Part shown: positions 45,225-56,610 of the stretch, piece after piece
Numbering within the stretch: position 1 is the first letter of the stretch
Layout of the letters: each line of letters starts with the position of its first letter
From: Cladosporium sp. IMV 00045
Taxonomy: Eukaryota > Ascomycota > Dothideomycetes > Cladosporiales > Cladosporiaceae
Length of the DNA: 64,000 nucleotides
Assembly: GCA_001931905.2 (NCBI GenBank)
Contig: MSJI02000912.1
Coordinates: forward strand, 1-64,000
Direction: 5' to 3'
The notes under the pieces: model-generated
The model's input: only the letters and a program-made list of their open reading frames with translations
What the model was told of the DNA's origin: nothing
Database searches by the model: none
Position numbers and translations under genes: made by a program

Positions 45225-48200
45225 ATGGCTTCTTCTAAGACTCCCGCCAGCACTGGTGCAGCTGAAGCACCCAGATCATCGCCCAATGGCTCTTCTAGCC
45301 CAAGGTCTTCTTCAAGCGCTCATAGGAAATATACACCTGAGCTGGACTCGGAAGACGATGAAGGATCGTACGTGCTGGCGACCCCAGGGGAAGCGGAGGG
45401 TTATGAGATGAAAGAGTTGGGAGCTCGCAAGAAAGCGAATAGAACACAGGCTGTCGGCGGAGGGGAAGTCGAATCCGATTCGGAGGATGAGGATGGTATC
45501 TGGGTGGACAGAACACACTCTCGTCGAACGAGCATACAGTCTTTCGAGCTGTACACTCCAGATGAAGAACGAGGTGTGCGGCGGAAACTGGATACACATC
45601 TCGTCTTGTTCACCGCGCTGCTCTATATGCTGTCGTTTCTCGATCGCAGCAATATCGGCAATGCGAAGCTCGCCGGCCTCAAAGACGATCTAAACCTCTC
45701 CGATAGTCAATATGAATGGCTACTGACCGCCTTCTACATCATGTACATCTTATTCGAATGGATGACGATCATGTACCAGCTCGTGCCGCCGCACATATAC
45801 ATCGCCATCTGTGTCTGCGCTTGGGGCGTTCTAGCTTCTTTGCAAGCGTTGGCGACTAGCTGGGGTCACTTGATTGTTCTTCGAGCACTGCTGGGGATCG
45901 GTGAAGCCGCCTTTGTTGGCATTCCGATTTATCTATCATTCTTCTTCCGCCGTGAAGAGCTGGCTTTCAGAACTGGTCTGTTCATCTCCGCAGCTCCGCT
46001 GGCGACGAGCTTTGCAAGCAGTCTGGCTTGGGCTATCATAAAAATGGGCAACAAGACTGGAATCGCGAGCTGGCGGCTGCTTTTCCTCATTGAAGGATTC
46101 CCAGCTGTGCTAGTTGCGGTGATGTGCTACTACTGGCTCCCCGACTCACCGTCAGACGCGCGCTGGCTGACCAGCCGACAACGCAAGATCGCAACATTGC
46201 GCCTCCGCAAGGAGACAGACGATGGCAGCGCCGCCGGCAAAACCTCCTCCGTGCCACGCCACAAGAAGAAGTTCCAATGGCGCGAAGTGTTCAAAACCAT
46301 GCGCGACCCGAAGTCCTGGCTCGCCGCTCTGATGTTTTTCTGCTGCAACGTCGCTTTCAGCAGCATGCCCGTTTTCCTCCCCACGATCGTCAACTCCATG
46401 GGTTTCGACCCCGTTTCCTCGCAGGGACTCAGCGCGCCGCCTTTCCTGTTCGCTTTTGTCGTCGTTCTGCTCACTGCGTATCTATCCGATCGCATGCAAA
46501 GCCGCAGCATCCCCATGATCTTCCACGCGTCGATGGCGTTTGGTGGGTACTTGTTCTTGTCCGTCGCGGGTTCTCTGAAAGTGCAAAGCCATGTGCTGCG
46601 ATATCTGGCCGTCTACCCGATCTGTTCTGGTTTCTTCTCCGCCGTCACGGTTATTATCACCTGGACGCTGAACAATCAGGCTTCAGACGAGGGCAAGAGC
46701 ACTGGCATCGCTGTCATGAACATTGTTGGGCAAATGGGTCCTCTGGTAGGGACTAGGCTGTACCCTGATGCTGAGGGACCGTACTTTGTCAAGGGCATGT
46801 CGGTTTGTGCGGTTTCCATGGGTATGGTGGCGATTCTTGCGTTTGCGCTGAGAGTTGTGCTTTCTCGGGAGAATGCGCGGAGGGTTGGACGCTGGAAAGA
46901 GGCGGAGGGCGAAGGTCTTGTTGGGGGAGATGCGCAGGCGAAGGAGTTCGTGTATATGTTGTAGAAGCCCTCCGAAATTATCGTCGCCGTTTTGCTCGAA
47001 ACATCTTCATCCAGGCGCTGGCGTTGATGGTGCGAATGGCCTTGCTTGGCCGTCTTGGTCGAATAAGTATTCGAATTCCAGGTCGTCGTTCATCCAAGTA
47101 CTCCAATCAAATTCGCCAGGGGTTATATCATCCAATGGGAAGATACTGCCTGTAGGTTGAGAGATTCCACTTGCCGGTGTAGGCATAAAAGAACCAGTGG
47201 CTTCTGCTTGCACGTCGATTGTTGCATTGACCGTAGGATCATGTGGCTCTTTGAACAGTTCATTTGGATCTCGCGGCGGGTAGGATGCTGCATTGCCAAG
47301 ACGGATGTTGCAGGGTGTGCTGTCGCTCACAAACTTAGCAACCCAAAGAGAATTGGGCACAATTTCTTTTGGTGGAGGATACTGGAACTCCGGAAACTCG
47401 CCCTTGATTGAATTTGGGGAGTGCTTTCTTCGCTCTTGCTGCTGCTGCTGCGAGCAGACCCAGGTCGCTGTATGAGGCAAGTCGTACAGCATAGTGGACG
47501 TTTCGTCCCCTCCCGTGCATGGATAAGGACTTGCCTCGGGTTGCAGCGCTGAAACATCAGGAGTCGCATCGAATCGAAGTACCGGAGCGGCGTCATCGAA
47601 GCAGTCCGACTGATCATGTCGCTGCCGCTTGGCCGCTACCTCGCTAAGAGACGAATCACTCCGAGCATCGTCTTTGCAAAGGATCTCAGATGGCGTATAT
47701 TCCGTGAGGCGAGTGTAGTCAGACGGCATGGCGCTTGTAGATTTCGAATAGATGGGTGTTGACTCTGGCAGTCGCACGTTTGCGACATTCCGGCAATTCA
47801 CTGACAGCGGGGTGAGATAGTCGTTTGAGGCAAGGCTTGCAACACTCGGTGCATGCCGCTTAAGGCGTCGGACTAATGCCTGTTTAAGCGGCACTCTTGC
47901 AATCAACAATTCTTCCAAAGTGTGCCTCAGTATGTCCAAGATTTCTTCTTGTTGCTGCCGCCAACTCCCAAGTGCGAGCTTGAGCTCTCTCTCAACGTCC
48001 TGGTCTGATTCTGGACCTGTCTCGGGTTTGAGGTCAGGACAAGCGGCTTTTTCAGGCACCTGCAACGATTTTTTCCTCTTGCAATTGCGTTGCCCTCTAT
48101 GTTCTACAACATTGCCCATTTCGAGCGCTGTAACATGTCAGCGACTAGGTTCAGATAATGAGTCTGTCGTAAAACTTCACTCTTTGAAGGGAACCCGAGC

Positions 48201-48355
48201 AAGCGGCAGGCATAAGATAGCTCACTTTGCTTTCGATCATGTCCTGACGGATTGCAAGAAGGACTTTGACGGTGCCTAGGGTCTCCGTTAGGTGTCTCGG
48301 TGGGTGCATTCATACAAATCGAAACCACACAGTATGATGAGCCACAATTGTGATC
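45019..48355. repeat. Segmental duplication, copy A
   Basis: Copy A carries the promoter, the transporter gene (plus), a 42-bp intergenic gap and the end of a C2H2 factor gene (minus). It is collinear with 60631-64000. The duplication may extend further, since copy B is cut by the window end. Confidence 0.9.
45225..46964 (+). CDS. MFS transporter, anion:cation symporter (ACS/Dal5-like), copy A
   Basis: An intronless 579-residue permease of the plasma membrane. A hydrophilic, acidic N-terminal tail of about 120 residues (DSEDDEGSYVLATPGEAEGY, DSEDEDGIWVD) precedes 12 predicted membrane helices. ACS-type motifs are LYMLSFLDRSNIGNAKLAGL, WLLTAFYIMYILFEW, RALLGIGEAAFVGIPIYLSF, SWRLLFLIEGFPAVLVAV and the YWLPDSPSDARWL block. 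The C-terminal half ends GGDAQAKEFVYML. Relatives import nicotinate, allantoate, biotin or other carboxylates; the substrate is not decidable here. It converges on a zinc-finger factor (stop codons 42 bp apart). Copy B (60839-62578) differs at 20 residues by hand count. Confidence 0.95.
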   Translation: MASSKTPASTGAAEAPRSSPNGSSSPRSSSSAHRKYTPELDSEDDEGSYVLATPGEAEGYEMKELGARKKANRTQAVGGGEVESDSEDEDGIWVDRTHSRRTSIQSFELYTPDEERGVRRKLDTHLVLFTALLYMLSFLDRSNIGNAKLAGLKDDLNLSDSQYEWLLTAFYIMYILFEWMTIMYQLVPPHIYIAICVCAWGVLASLQALATSWGHLIVLRALLGIGEAAFVGIPIYLSFFFRREELAFRTGLFISAAPLATSFASSLAWAIIKMGNKTGIASWRLLFLIEGFPAVLVAVMCYYWLPDSPSDARWLTSRQRKIATLRLRKETDDGSAAGKTSSVPRHKKKFQWREVFKTMRDPKSWLAALMFFCCNVAFSSMPVFLPTIVNSMGFDPVSSQGLSAPPFLFAFVVVLLTAYLSDRMQSRSIPMIFHASMAFGGYLFLSVAGSLKVQSHVLRYLAVYPICSGFFSAVTVIITWTLNNQASDEGKSTGIAVMNIVGQMGPLVGTRLYPDAEGPYFVKGMSVCAVSMGMVAILAFALRVVLSRENARRVGRWKEAEGEGLVGGDAQAKEFVYML

Positions 48356-49616
48356 TTTCTTGTAGACCAATTGCCAGCACCTTCCACAGATCTCCTTTTC
48401 GGTTGCAATCGTGTGGTCTTTGGTTTTGAGCTTGCGTCTTGAGAATGCAGGTCAGTGACGTTCACAACATAATCTTGTGTCTGGGAACTTACAGGGTCTC
48501 GCAGATGTGCCTGTCTTTACCATCACAATCAGGCAAGGGACAAGGTATGACCATGCCGCGTCCTGTCTCATTCGCGCGCCCCTCGACGTGCATTGTGGTG
48601 CTGAAGACTCCTTCGTGAAGACCCTCGTTTGCACCTGGCATGATGTTCGTTACCGGTCGTGGTGAAGATCTTGACCATCCGAACTTTGAAAGCTCGTCCT
48701 TCTGAAGCATGGAGTCTGTCGTGGAACGGTCGCCCGGTGATTTGAAGCTCGAGGAACGCGATGCGACGCCTTCAACGACCGAACCACTGTCTTTGCCGCC
48801 GCTCAGGAAAGAATCGCATGAGCTCCTATCCTTTGGCTTCTGTGGGGTATGACGCTCAGCAGAAGGGTTGTTCAATGTACTTCCACTGATATCTTCGAAG
48901 ACATCGTGGCTGACAAACTGGGGACTGAGCACCAAAATCTGGAAGCGAAAAGGGTACAGCTGGGCAACAACCTCATCGCTGGATCGTGAATTTTGGTCTG
49001 AGCCACTGGGGGTCCCTGATCTTAGATGTGTCGAGGAGAGATGCAGCCAAAAATCTTGGCGCGTGTCACACGTAATGTTGCAAACAGGACATCGAAACCC
49101 AACAGTGAAGTGAGCGGATCCTGGTCGTAAGTGATGCAGCACAATAAGCCGGCTGTAGAAGTCAGCCGAGCTCGCGAGCACCTCATTAAGAGAATGAGAG
49201 CCCTCCAGATGTTTCTTGAACGTCGAATCACATTGGCGAGATTGGGAACAGTTCCTTACCGGGCAGCGGAAGCCCAAAGACCGACTAGCATTTGTAAAGG
49301 GCCTACCTTCAGCAGCTGAACCATGGGCGCGAAGAATGTGGACTGCCAGTACTGCCAGACCAGATGCTCCGTAATTGCAGTGTTGAACAGGACATTTGTC
49401 GAAAAGGGTGTCCGGATTATGACGGGCTTTGATGTGAGACGTCAGTGTGTCTGCTCTTGCAAAGGCCCATGGTTGCCCTCTATTCGAGCATCCCACAGCG
49501 TGACAGACGAATGCCTTGGATCCGTCACCATGCAGTGTTCGCATGTGTCGCAGAAGGGAGTCTCTGCGGCCGAATGAAGATAAGTCATTACATCTACCCA
49601 TTGGGCAATCATACAT
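47007..49616 (-). CDS. C2H2 zinc-finger transcription factor, copy A
   Basis: Three exons (48493-49616, 48181-48437, 47007-48127) give 833 residues. The start ATG at 49616 (MYDCPMGRCNDLSSFGRR) is the first in-frame one I can support; an upstream exon is possible. Five C2H2-type fingers lie in the first 230 residues (CPMGRC...H, FVCHAVGC...H, CPVQHC...H, FRCPVRNC...H, FRCPVCNITC...H). A second Cys-rich patch (ICGRCWQLVYKKDHNC, SSYCVVSIC) and a basic stretch (HRGQRNCKRKK) follow. Next is a leucine-rich helix (EILDILRHTLEELL), then a Gln-rich tract and an acidic, aromatic C-terminus (GEFDWSTWMNDDLEFEY) that could activate transcription. The second intron's donor (GTGAAG at 48180) was fixed by comparison with copy B. 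Its target might be the adjacent transporter, but that is inference. Confidence 0.85.
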
Positions 49617-50527
49617 AGTGACAGACGAGCTTGCTTTGCTCTGCCTGCACACCTGTCAGTAAGTGTCATGTTGATTCGCGGTAAGTGGCAGCAGGTGAGC
49701 CCACCGAGGATCAGACCAGCCGAACACATACAAAGACTGCTGCTTTAAGCCCTGATGACCTCCATTTTCACTTTCACGCCCATTTTCACTGCAAGGTCCG
49801 CTAGCTGTACTAATGAATGGTTAGTCATGCTAGCAAATCGATTATGGTATCTCGTTCTCGGCGCACGGAGCAAGTCAAGATACTCATACCTGTTTTTCGA
49901 GTCGCTTCCATCAAGTCGAGAATTCGATTGCATGATTGTGCTTTATACTGCTACAAATCGACAAATCTCGGGTTTCGAGCTATGAATGGAACGGCAGGCC
50001 CACGAAAGACCTATGTTTTCGTTTAGGAAGTTTCAACGGTGCGCAATCGCAGTGCTGCATGCGTGTGTGGCCAAACAATGTGTAGCAGTGGTCTTCATGA
50101 GCTCAGAAAGACCGGGCGGGCTTGCCACCTTTTAGAGCTGAGTTGGGTGCTACGAATCTCACTCGACTAAGTGCTTCAACAAATTGTCGAAGTCGACTGC
50201 GGACTCTTCAAACAGCGAATCAAAACGCCTCCCGCTCTCCGCTCGAAGCGATGCAGGCAATGCAATGATGCCTTGCTGGCCTTCCGAGCAATTTGCTGTA
50301 TCTCCAACAACTCATTGAAGCGGAAACCCAATGGATGTGACAAGTCGGCGAATGCTTGTCGGCCAAAGTGGTTGTTATGACAGCATTCAGCAAGTTGCTT
50401 AACAAGGCCTGCTACATTGCCGGACACGACTGTGAAGACAAAGTAATTGTACATAAGCCAACAGGCTCGAGACACTGAACATGGAAGGCCATTAGCACAA
50501 GAAACCTTTTCGCCTACCGTGAGCAAC
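49617..50527. other. Divergent intergenic region
   Basis: This lies between the zinc-finger factor and the two-TM protein gene. It may contain a short upstream exon of the factor (an ATG lies near 49670), but none could be proven. Confidence 0.45.
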
Positions 50528-51244
50528 ATGGGAAATGTTCACATGAAGGACATTTATGACTACCTAGAGTCCGAGACTCAACGCCCCAATCCCATGGTCC
50601 AGCAACCCAGTCAGCTACTGGTCGCGATCGAGAAGACCGATCACACCTATCACCTGGGCACATGCCATCTGCCGGGAACTGCAGAGGAGAAGATGAAAGG
50701 GCTGAGAGCCTGGCGCAATAGCCATCTCGTAAGAAGGGATGCTGCCTCAGCTTTCATGCTGTGCAAAAAGCCATACATCGCAATCGGCACTCTTGGACAT
50801 ACGGTAGGTGCTGCGTGAACTTGAGTACGCGAGTGGGAACCAAGCTGAAACTAGGCGCAGCCAGCAGGCGACCTCGAAACACAATCTCTACACGAGACAC
50901 AATTCGAAAGCCTCGAGAGAAACGAAGCGCTCACTAGAGGTTTCGCCAGACCCAGCTCGCTGGTCGACTCGGCGGACATTTTCACTCGAGCGCTACCGTC
51001 CTTCCAGGTCAAGCCATCCACGGAAACCACGGGATCTCCAGAGCGGCATGCGTTGGTGGTAGCTTTGGAGCTCGACAAGAGTCAATTTTCAGTCTTCATC
51101 CTTTTGGTCGCTTTGCTGGGGTTTGTGTTGGGTTGCAGTGTTGGTGCCGGCAGTCATGATTGGGGACTGGGAGCCGAGATAGGTGGATCTTTCTTTGCTT
51201 TTGCCACGGTACTCCAAGGAATGATGGTGTTGATGTATTTTTAG
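50528..51244 (+). CDS. Two-TM fungal membrane protein of unknown function
   Basis: Two exons (50528-50803, 50855-51244; 51-bp intron GTAGGT...AACTAG) give 221 residues. The N-terminus MGNVHMKDIYDYLESETQRP continues with NPMVQQPSQLLVAIEKTDHT, YHLGTCHLPGTAEEKMKGL and DAASAFMLCKKPYIAIGTLG. This is a globular cytosolic part. After a variable middle come two C-terminal membrane segments, QFSVFILLVALLGFVLGCSV and GGSFFAFATVLQGMMVLMYF, with the chain ending at the membrane. I believe this arrangement recurs in filamentous ascomycete proteins of unknown role. The start is placed at MGNVHMKD; an in-frame upstream Met at 50447 is less likely. Confidence 0.8.
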
Positions 51245-52021
51245 GCAATGTCAGTCATAGCAGGGAAGAGATGGCGTCCAGTCTCATGCAGTCTTGGCCT
51301 TTGTCGCAAGTGAAGAGTCCATGGCGGTCAGGGTGAACATGGAAATGGCAGTCTTCCCAGAATGTTGAAAGGGAAGTTACACTATTGTCTTCAGACAATT
51401 TTATTCTTTTTTTGATCTCATCACGTGCGTGCCATGCAGGAAGTATTGTGGTGGGTGGGTGGTACGCCCAATGACGTGCGGACATTTCCCGCGGGCTGAT
51501 GAAGGAGGGAGGAGGTGTGCCCGAAACAGAAGCTACGCCTTCACAGCAGCAGCCGCAGCCCAGCAGCGACTTCCCTAACTTACCTGGACTCGCAACTGCC
51601 AAAGCACACAACAGAACAACAACAACACCTCTCCCAAGGCCGCCACTTGACCTCTCACTTCCACTGCTGAACCCTCACTCCACCTCACTTGCACCTCACA
51701 TTATCCACACCACTCGCATCCTCAGCACTGCTACGCCTCTAGCACAGCATCCCAGCATCATCATTCGCCCGCAGAATTTCATTATCCATCCGCACTCAGC
51801 ATACCCCTCTGTCGCTTAGCCCTCCGACTATTCGCATCCTGTCCCATTCGACATACGTTTATCGTCAAGACTCTGGTGTTCACTGCTCGCGCCGACACTT
51901 GTCCACAACCCGCTCACTCACCCACTCCTGAACTCATCACATCACACGCACGAACCTCGTTCGCTTGTCCTCTCCACCACCACTCCTCGACTGGCCGGCA
52001 TCTCTAAGGAGAAGTCCAGCC
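51245..52021. promoter_or_regulatory. Promoter and long C-rich leader of the eIF4E-binding gene
   Basis: The last 450 bp are rich in C, A and CAC triplets on the plus strand, as in fungal 5' leaders of translation-related genes. No gene is seen. Confidence 0.5.
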
Positions 52022-54537
52022 ATGTCAGTCCGTCGCTACACGATCGAGCAGTTGCTCAAGCTGCGAGACTCGCCGTTGGTGAAGAAGCCGGAGGATCTGC
52101 CCGCCATTGAGCAATGGCTAGAGTATCTCTACCTCGACAAAGACTCAAGGGAGAAGCTAAGGATCCCTCACAGTGAGTCGGCTGCCCAGCAGCAGGCACA
52201 GCCTCAGCAAACGCAATTTCAAAAGGATGGCAACACCAAAGATGCGAGATCTCGTGTCACCAGACCAAGCAATAATGGCGACGCTTCGCCTATGGGCAAC
52301 TTTAGCACTGGTCAGAGGCCGAGCCTGATGCAGACGAGAACCCACGCTTCGAAGAACGGTGGTGAGTTCATCCTTCATTGCTGCCAACTAACATGGCTTT
52401 ACTTACACATTTCACAGACGACGTCGTCCTTGGTCCTCCGAAAACAGCGTTCTCGTCCAGCAGCAGATTTGCCCGCAACAACACGACCGAAGACGCAAAC
52501 ACTGGCGGTGATGGCACCGAAGGAACTCGCATTCGTAACTTTGGGGAGCGCCAACAGAACCGCAATACGAAGAGCATTGGGGAGAAGGATGGCGGCCGTG
52601 ACTGGACAGCCTTGCGTCAGCCTAAAGGACCGGCAGACTTTGAAGACCAGAAAGACAACAACAAATTTGGAAGACGCGACCGTGATCGCGACAACGATGG
52701 CGAACGTCGCAATGGCGACAAGCAAGACAGCCGCTGGGGTCAGAGGGATGAGAGACGCCAGAATGGCGAGCGCCAGGGAGGTTGGCGCGATCGCGAGAAC
52801 AACCGCCAGAACCGGGGCTGGGACCGCAATGAGCAACCTGAGAAGGAGCCAGAGTGGTTTGATGAGCCCATGAAAAAGCAGGAGGAGGACCTTGGGGTTG
52901 GCACTGCTCACACCCAGGCCGATTTCCAGAAGTGGAAGGAAATGATGAAGGGCAACAAAGCTCCGGCAGAGGAGCCTCCTCAGGCACAGCCGCCGCCTGT
53001 TCAGACGACACCCGCGAAGCAGAATGCGCCGATCAAGCTCGACGGTTTTTCCGAGCCAATGTTCGGTGGATTCGGAGTCAAGCCTGCGGATTCTCCATCA
53101 GAGGGCGGCACTGGCGTCACCAAGACTCCTCAACCGAAAGGAAAATCTAGTCGCTTCGCCTCTGTATTTAAGAAAGAAGAAGCTCCTCAGATCCCTGTGC
53201 AAGAGCCGCCCGCGCAACAGCAGCCTCCCATGCTGGAGGCAGGCCAAGGCCTTAACGAGGACAAGGCAGGCTTTCAGCGCATCCTGCAAATGCTGGGCGG
53301 CGCAAACGTTGGCGGTCCACCACAGGCTACTCCAGGATCGCGCGGCCCGAGTGAACCAGCATCGCCGCAGATTCGTGGGCCTGCTGGCGGTCCCAAGCAG
53401 AAGAGTCGCTTCTTCGACTCGACGCCCAAGAGCCCGGGAGAAGTACACTCGCCGCAGTCGCGCTTCCAGTCGCCGCGCGCGCAACCCGGTAACACTGTCC
53501 CACCAGTCAACCGCGGCATGGCCGAGGATCCGAATGGCTTCTTTGGCTTGCCCATGTCTAAACCGCCACAAGAGTCACCGGCTCTGCCCTTTCCACCGAG
53601 CAACGTCGTGTCTCCCGAACCTTCTCAGCCAACGAACGGTAACAATAACTCATACCCACCGCAAAGCCGCCCCAACGAGCCGACTGGCAGCGGTCCACCT
53701 TCCCGTGGCTCTGCGACTCCCGATGTCGGTATTCAAAACCTACTTGCAGCACAACGAGCTCAGCGACCTCAGGCCTCGAACAAAGACAGCGAGTTCCTGC
53801 TTGGTCTTCTGCAAGGCCAGGGTCAGGGCCCACGACCAGCTCCGCAACAAGCTCGCCCAAGCCAAGACTTCAACCTTTGGGTTGGCCAGCCTCCTGAACC
53901 TCACGCGCCTAAGCCGCGTGTGCCCCCTCCACCTGGTCTGATTGACGACCAATTGCTTCGCAATGCGCCACCAGAGATGGCAAGACATGATCAGCCTCCA
54001 ATGGCAGGACCTGACGCTGCTCGTCGCTCGTCTCAGCGTGTACCAACCGGTGCACCACCTGGGTTCGATGAACACATGTTCATGCAGCAGCAGATGCAGC
54101 AGCGCCGCAACTTTGAAGGCCCTCCGCAGCCTCAGCAGCCACCTCCAAACCGCCGGATGGGTGGACACCCTAGCATGTCTGGCATGCCTCCCCAGCAGCA
54201 GCCACCGTTCCCTCCAGACTTCCCTTTTATGCAAGCGCCTCCGGGACCTCCTCAAGGCCCACCCCAAGGACCTCCTCAGGGACTTCCACAGGGACCACCT
54301 CAAGGTCCGCCAGGCTTCGCTCCTAACATGCGCCATCCCCAAGGCTTTGCAAATGGTCCCAATATCTTCCAGGCCCAGCAGCAGCGGGAGCCACCAGGTT
54401 TCGGTGGCATGATGCCAAACCCAATGTCGCCTCCCGCGCCGCCTCCCGGATTCGGTGGACCTCCGCCCGGTATGCCACCAGGATTGATGGGCATGCGTTC
54501 GCCGCCTTTCGAGGGCATGCCTGGACAGAGGCGTTAG
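52022..54537 (+). CDS. eIF4E-binding (4E-T-like) RNA-regulatory protein
   Basis: Two exons (52022-52361, 52418-54537; 56-bp intron) give 819 residues, mostly disordered. Near the start MSVRRYTIEQLLKLRDSPLV carries a perfect eIF4E-binding motif Y-x4-L-phi (Y6, L11, L12). Further blocks recall metazoan 4E-T/EIF4ENIF1: DDVVLGPPKTAF, an Arg/Asp-rich stretch (residues about 190-250), EPEWFDEP and KAGFQRILQMLGG. The C-terminal half is Pro/Gln-rich with a GPPQ tandem (54241-54310) and PPGF motifs. Such proteins bind cap-bound eIF4E in P-bodies and repress or store mRNA. The motif is seen; the 4E-T relation is inferred. The stop at 54535-54537 is TAG, and the frame then stays open into the next gene. 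Confidence 0.88.
54238..54312 (+). repeat. In-gene GPPQ tandem repeat
   Basis: Five to six imperfect 12-bp units of the CCTCAAGGACCA type encode (G-P/L-P-Q) repeats within the eIF4E-binding protein. Confidence 0.75.
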
Positions 54538-54600
54538 AACAGCCTTCTAGACTACCAAACGGATTCAGATACGAAGTCGCTCTCCAATGATTCAATAAAA

Positions 54601-56610
54601 ATGTCAAAAATCCCATGCGCCATCCAAAAACTTTTCAGTCCCGTAGACAGGATGCCAAATATTAACCACACGCCTGTAATCGTAATGATGGCCAGCTCTG
54701 GCCCTGGCAACGAACCTGATACGGGAGGCAGAGACGCCAGGATGGATTCCACTTGGCAGAACAATGAAACCGGTGAAACTGAACAAGAAAAGCCTCCCCG
54801 AAGAGAGTCACAGCTCAACCCAGTCGCCGCCGAGTTCATCCCTGCGGCGTTCTCGAATATGACTAATTTTGCACGTCCTCGTACCAACGTCCAGTCTGCT
54901 CCACGTTTCCAGAGCGTTGACGAAGGCCCTGTTTCGCCTACGACCAACCTTGAAACGGCGCAGGCAGCTCGTCGACAGAGCGGTCTACCCTATCGGTTAC
55001 AGGACTCGGTACCGGGGAACAAGGTTGCACATTCTCGCGGAGAGGGTTCGTCGAGTGGTGTTCTGTCGCAGAAGCCACGACGAAAGCGCCAGAAGAACGC
55101 CGGTGCTGGCAATGATGAGAGCCAGCGGACTGCTCAGTCGTCACGCCAACCACGTGCTGGTGCTCGAAATCTTGGGAGAATGCAGAATGCTCAATCGTCG
55201 CGTCCGCGAAATATGGTCAACGTCTCTGGGGTTCATCCATATGCGCCCAGGATACCTGGCCAAACGTTCCAATATGTCCCGCAGCAACCTCTTCCGCCGC
55301 GGCTTGTTCCGCCACAAATTACACCTCAAGTCGTCAATGAGAGCCCTCCTATATCGCCAAGGGCTAACGACCCTCTCATGCAAGCTATTTGGGAAATAGC
55401 TGCCCGTCCAGTAGCTCCGTTGTGGATGCCGAATTATGCAGCTCAAGCGAGCAATCCGCGATTACAGGCATATCACAATCAGTTGACAAGGACCTATGGA
55501 CCGGCAGCACCTTCGCCGCCGGCTATGCCTGAAGCATCTCAACCACCGGAAGATGAGCCTGCGGCACCTCAGACGCCGGACGAGCCTGAAATCGCTCCAC
55601 ATGCGCATGACAGCCCCTGGAGGGATACTGCACTGAGCCCTTTGCCTGCCCCAGCACTCGTACGCCCTCCAAGGCCGGCGCGATTTATCATCGGACCCAG
55701 TGAATCTCCAACTACCGTTGCCTCTCCCTCTCCCGAGAGCAGGTCGCTTGCAGAGCAGCTGGCGCAAGTACGTGAGAACCGTGAGCGTTCGCTCGCAAGG
55801 CACCTGGCGGACATGCGTGAAAAGCGTGATCGTGAGCTTGAAAGACAGCGCTTAATATATCTCCAGTTGGGTTTGATCGACATTTCCACCATGAATCCGA
55901 GTCCGGCGCCGCAAGAAACTATGGAACAAAATGAAGCTTTGGTTGCTGGAAGAACTCCCACGCCTGTCATTGTCGACGGCAGAACGAATGCTCAGCGGTA
56001 CGATGATCCCCTGCCTCAGATGGACTGGACTCCGGCAGAAGGTGGTGATCCATCCGGAGCGCGCAGGCAGATGGCCGTCGTCGAACACGAAAGCTCGTCC
56101 GCGCGACGTCAGGTGGCCATTTTGCCGAGCTCGACGCCGGCTAGGCAAAGGCCGATCGAGACCCAGTACATTTACGGCCCCTTAAGCGACCTCGAGCAGC
56201 GAATCGACGTCTTGGAACGCGCACGGGATGCCCCAAGCGACGCCTCATCGTCTTGGTTGACGACAGAGTACGAGTCGGACACCGAAGACCCGATGATCGA
56301 AGAACCTCAGCGCGAGGAAGCTCAAACCTCAGAACCGCCCTCCCTCACGCCCTTCGAGCCCCTCCCAATCCTGATCCGCGGCCTCCTACATCCAAGACAA
56401 GACCCCGCCCTCCCTCTCACAGCGGAAAGAGGCAGAAGACGAGACGAGCACCACCGTCCAGCGGTTTTCAACCTTGATCCCAGAGCGGGGAGTGAGGAGG
56501 CTGTGGCGTCTTCGCCTGAGAGGCCGAGTAGTCGCACGCAACGGAGAAGGAGGAGGTGGAGGAGAGAGGAGAGGGGGGAAAGCAGCCATGCGAGTGATAG
56601 GAGTATGTAG
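54601..56610 (+). CDS. PAM2-motif protein, disordered, unknown function
   Basis: The open frame has 669 residues from the first ATG. Residues 72-81 read LNPVAAEFIP, a textbook PAM2 motif, which binds the MLLE domain of poly(A)-binding protein. This places the protein in mRNA turnover or translation. The rest is mostly disordered: a basic KPRRKRQKN stretch (residues about 155-165), Pro-rich blocks, and a charged helix likely to coil (EQLAQVRENRERSLARHLAD, then REKRDRELERQRL, about 375-420). The tail is Arg-rich. The true start may be Met29/30 (54685/54688), as the first 28 residues look like leader sequence. It begins 63 bp after the stop of the upstream eIF4E-binding gene, in the same frame. 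Confidence 0.8.
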   Translation: MSKIPCAIQKLFSPVDRMPNINHTPVIVMMASSGPGNEPDTGGRDARMDSTWQNNETGETEQEKPPRRESQLNPVAAEFIPAAFSNMTNFARPRTNVQSAPRFQSVDEGPVSPTTNLETAQAARRQSGLPYRLQDSVPGNKVAHSRGEGSSSGVLSQKPRRKRQKNAGAGNDESQRTAQSSRQPRAGARNLGRMQNAQSSRPRNMVNVSGVHPYAPRIPGQTFQYVPQQPLPPRLVPPQITPQVVNESPPISPRANDPLMQAIWEIAARPVAPLWMPNYAAQASNPRLQAYHNQLTRTYGPAAPSPPAMPEASQPPEDEPAAPQTPDEPEIAPHAHDSPWRDTALSPLPAPALVRPPRPARFIIGPSESPTTVASPSPESRSLAEQLAQVRENRERSLARHLADMREKRDRELERQRLIYLQLGLIDISTMNPSPAPQETMEQNEALVAGRTPTPVIVDGRTNAQRYDDPLPQMDWTPAEGGDPSGARRQMAVVEHESSSARRQVAILPSSTPARQRPIETQYIYGPLSDLEQRIDVLERARDAPSDASSSWLTTEYESDTEDPMIEEPQREEAQTSEPPSLTPFEPLPILIRGLLHPRQDPALPLTAERGRRRDEHHRPAVFNLDPRAGSEEAVASSPERPSSRTQRRRRRWRREERGESSHASDRSM

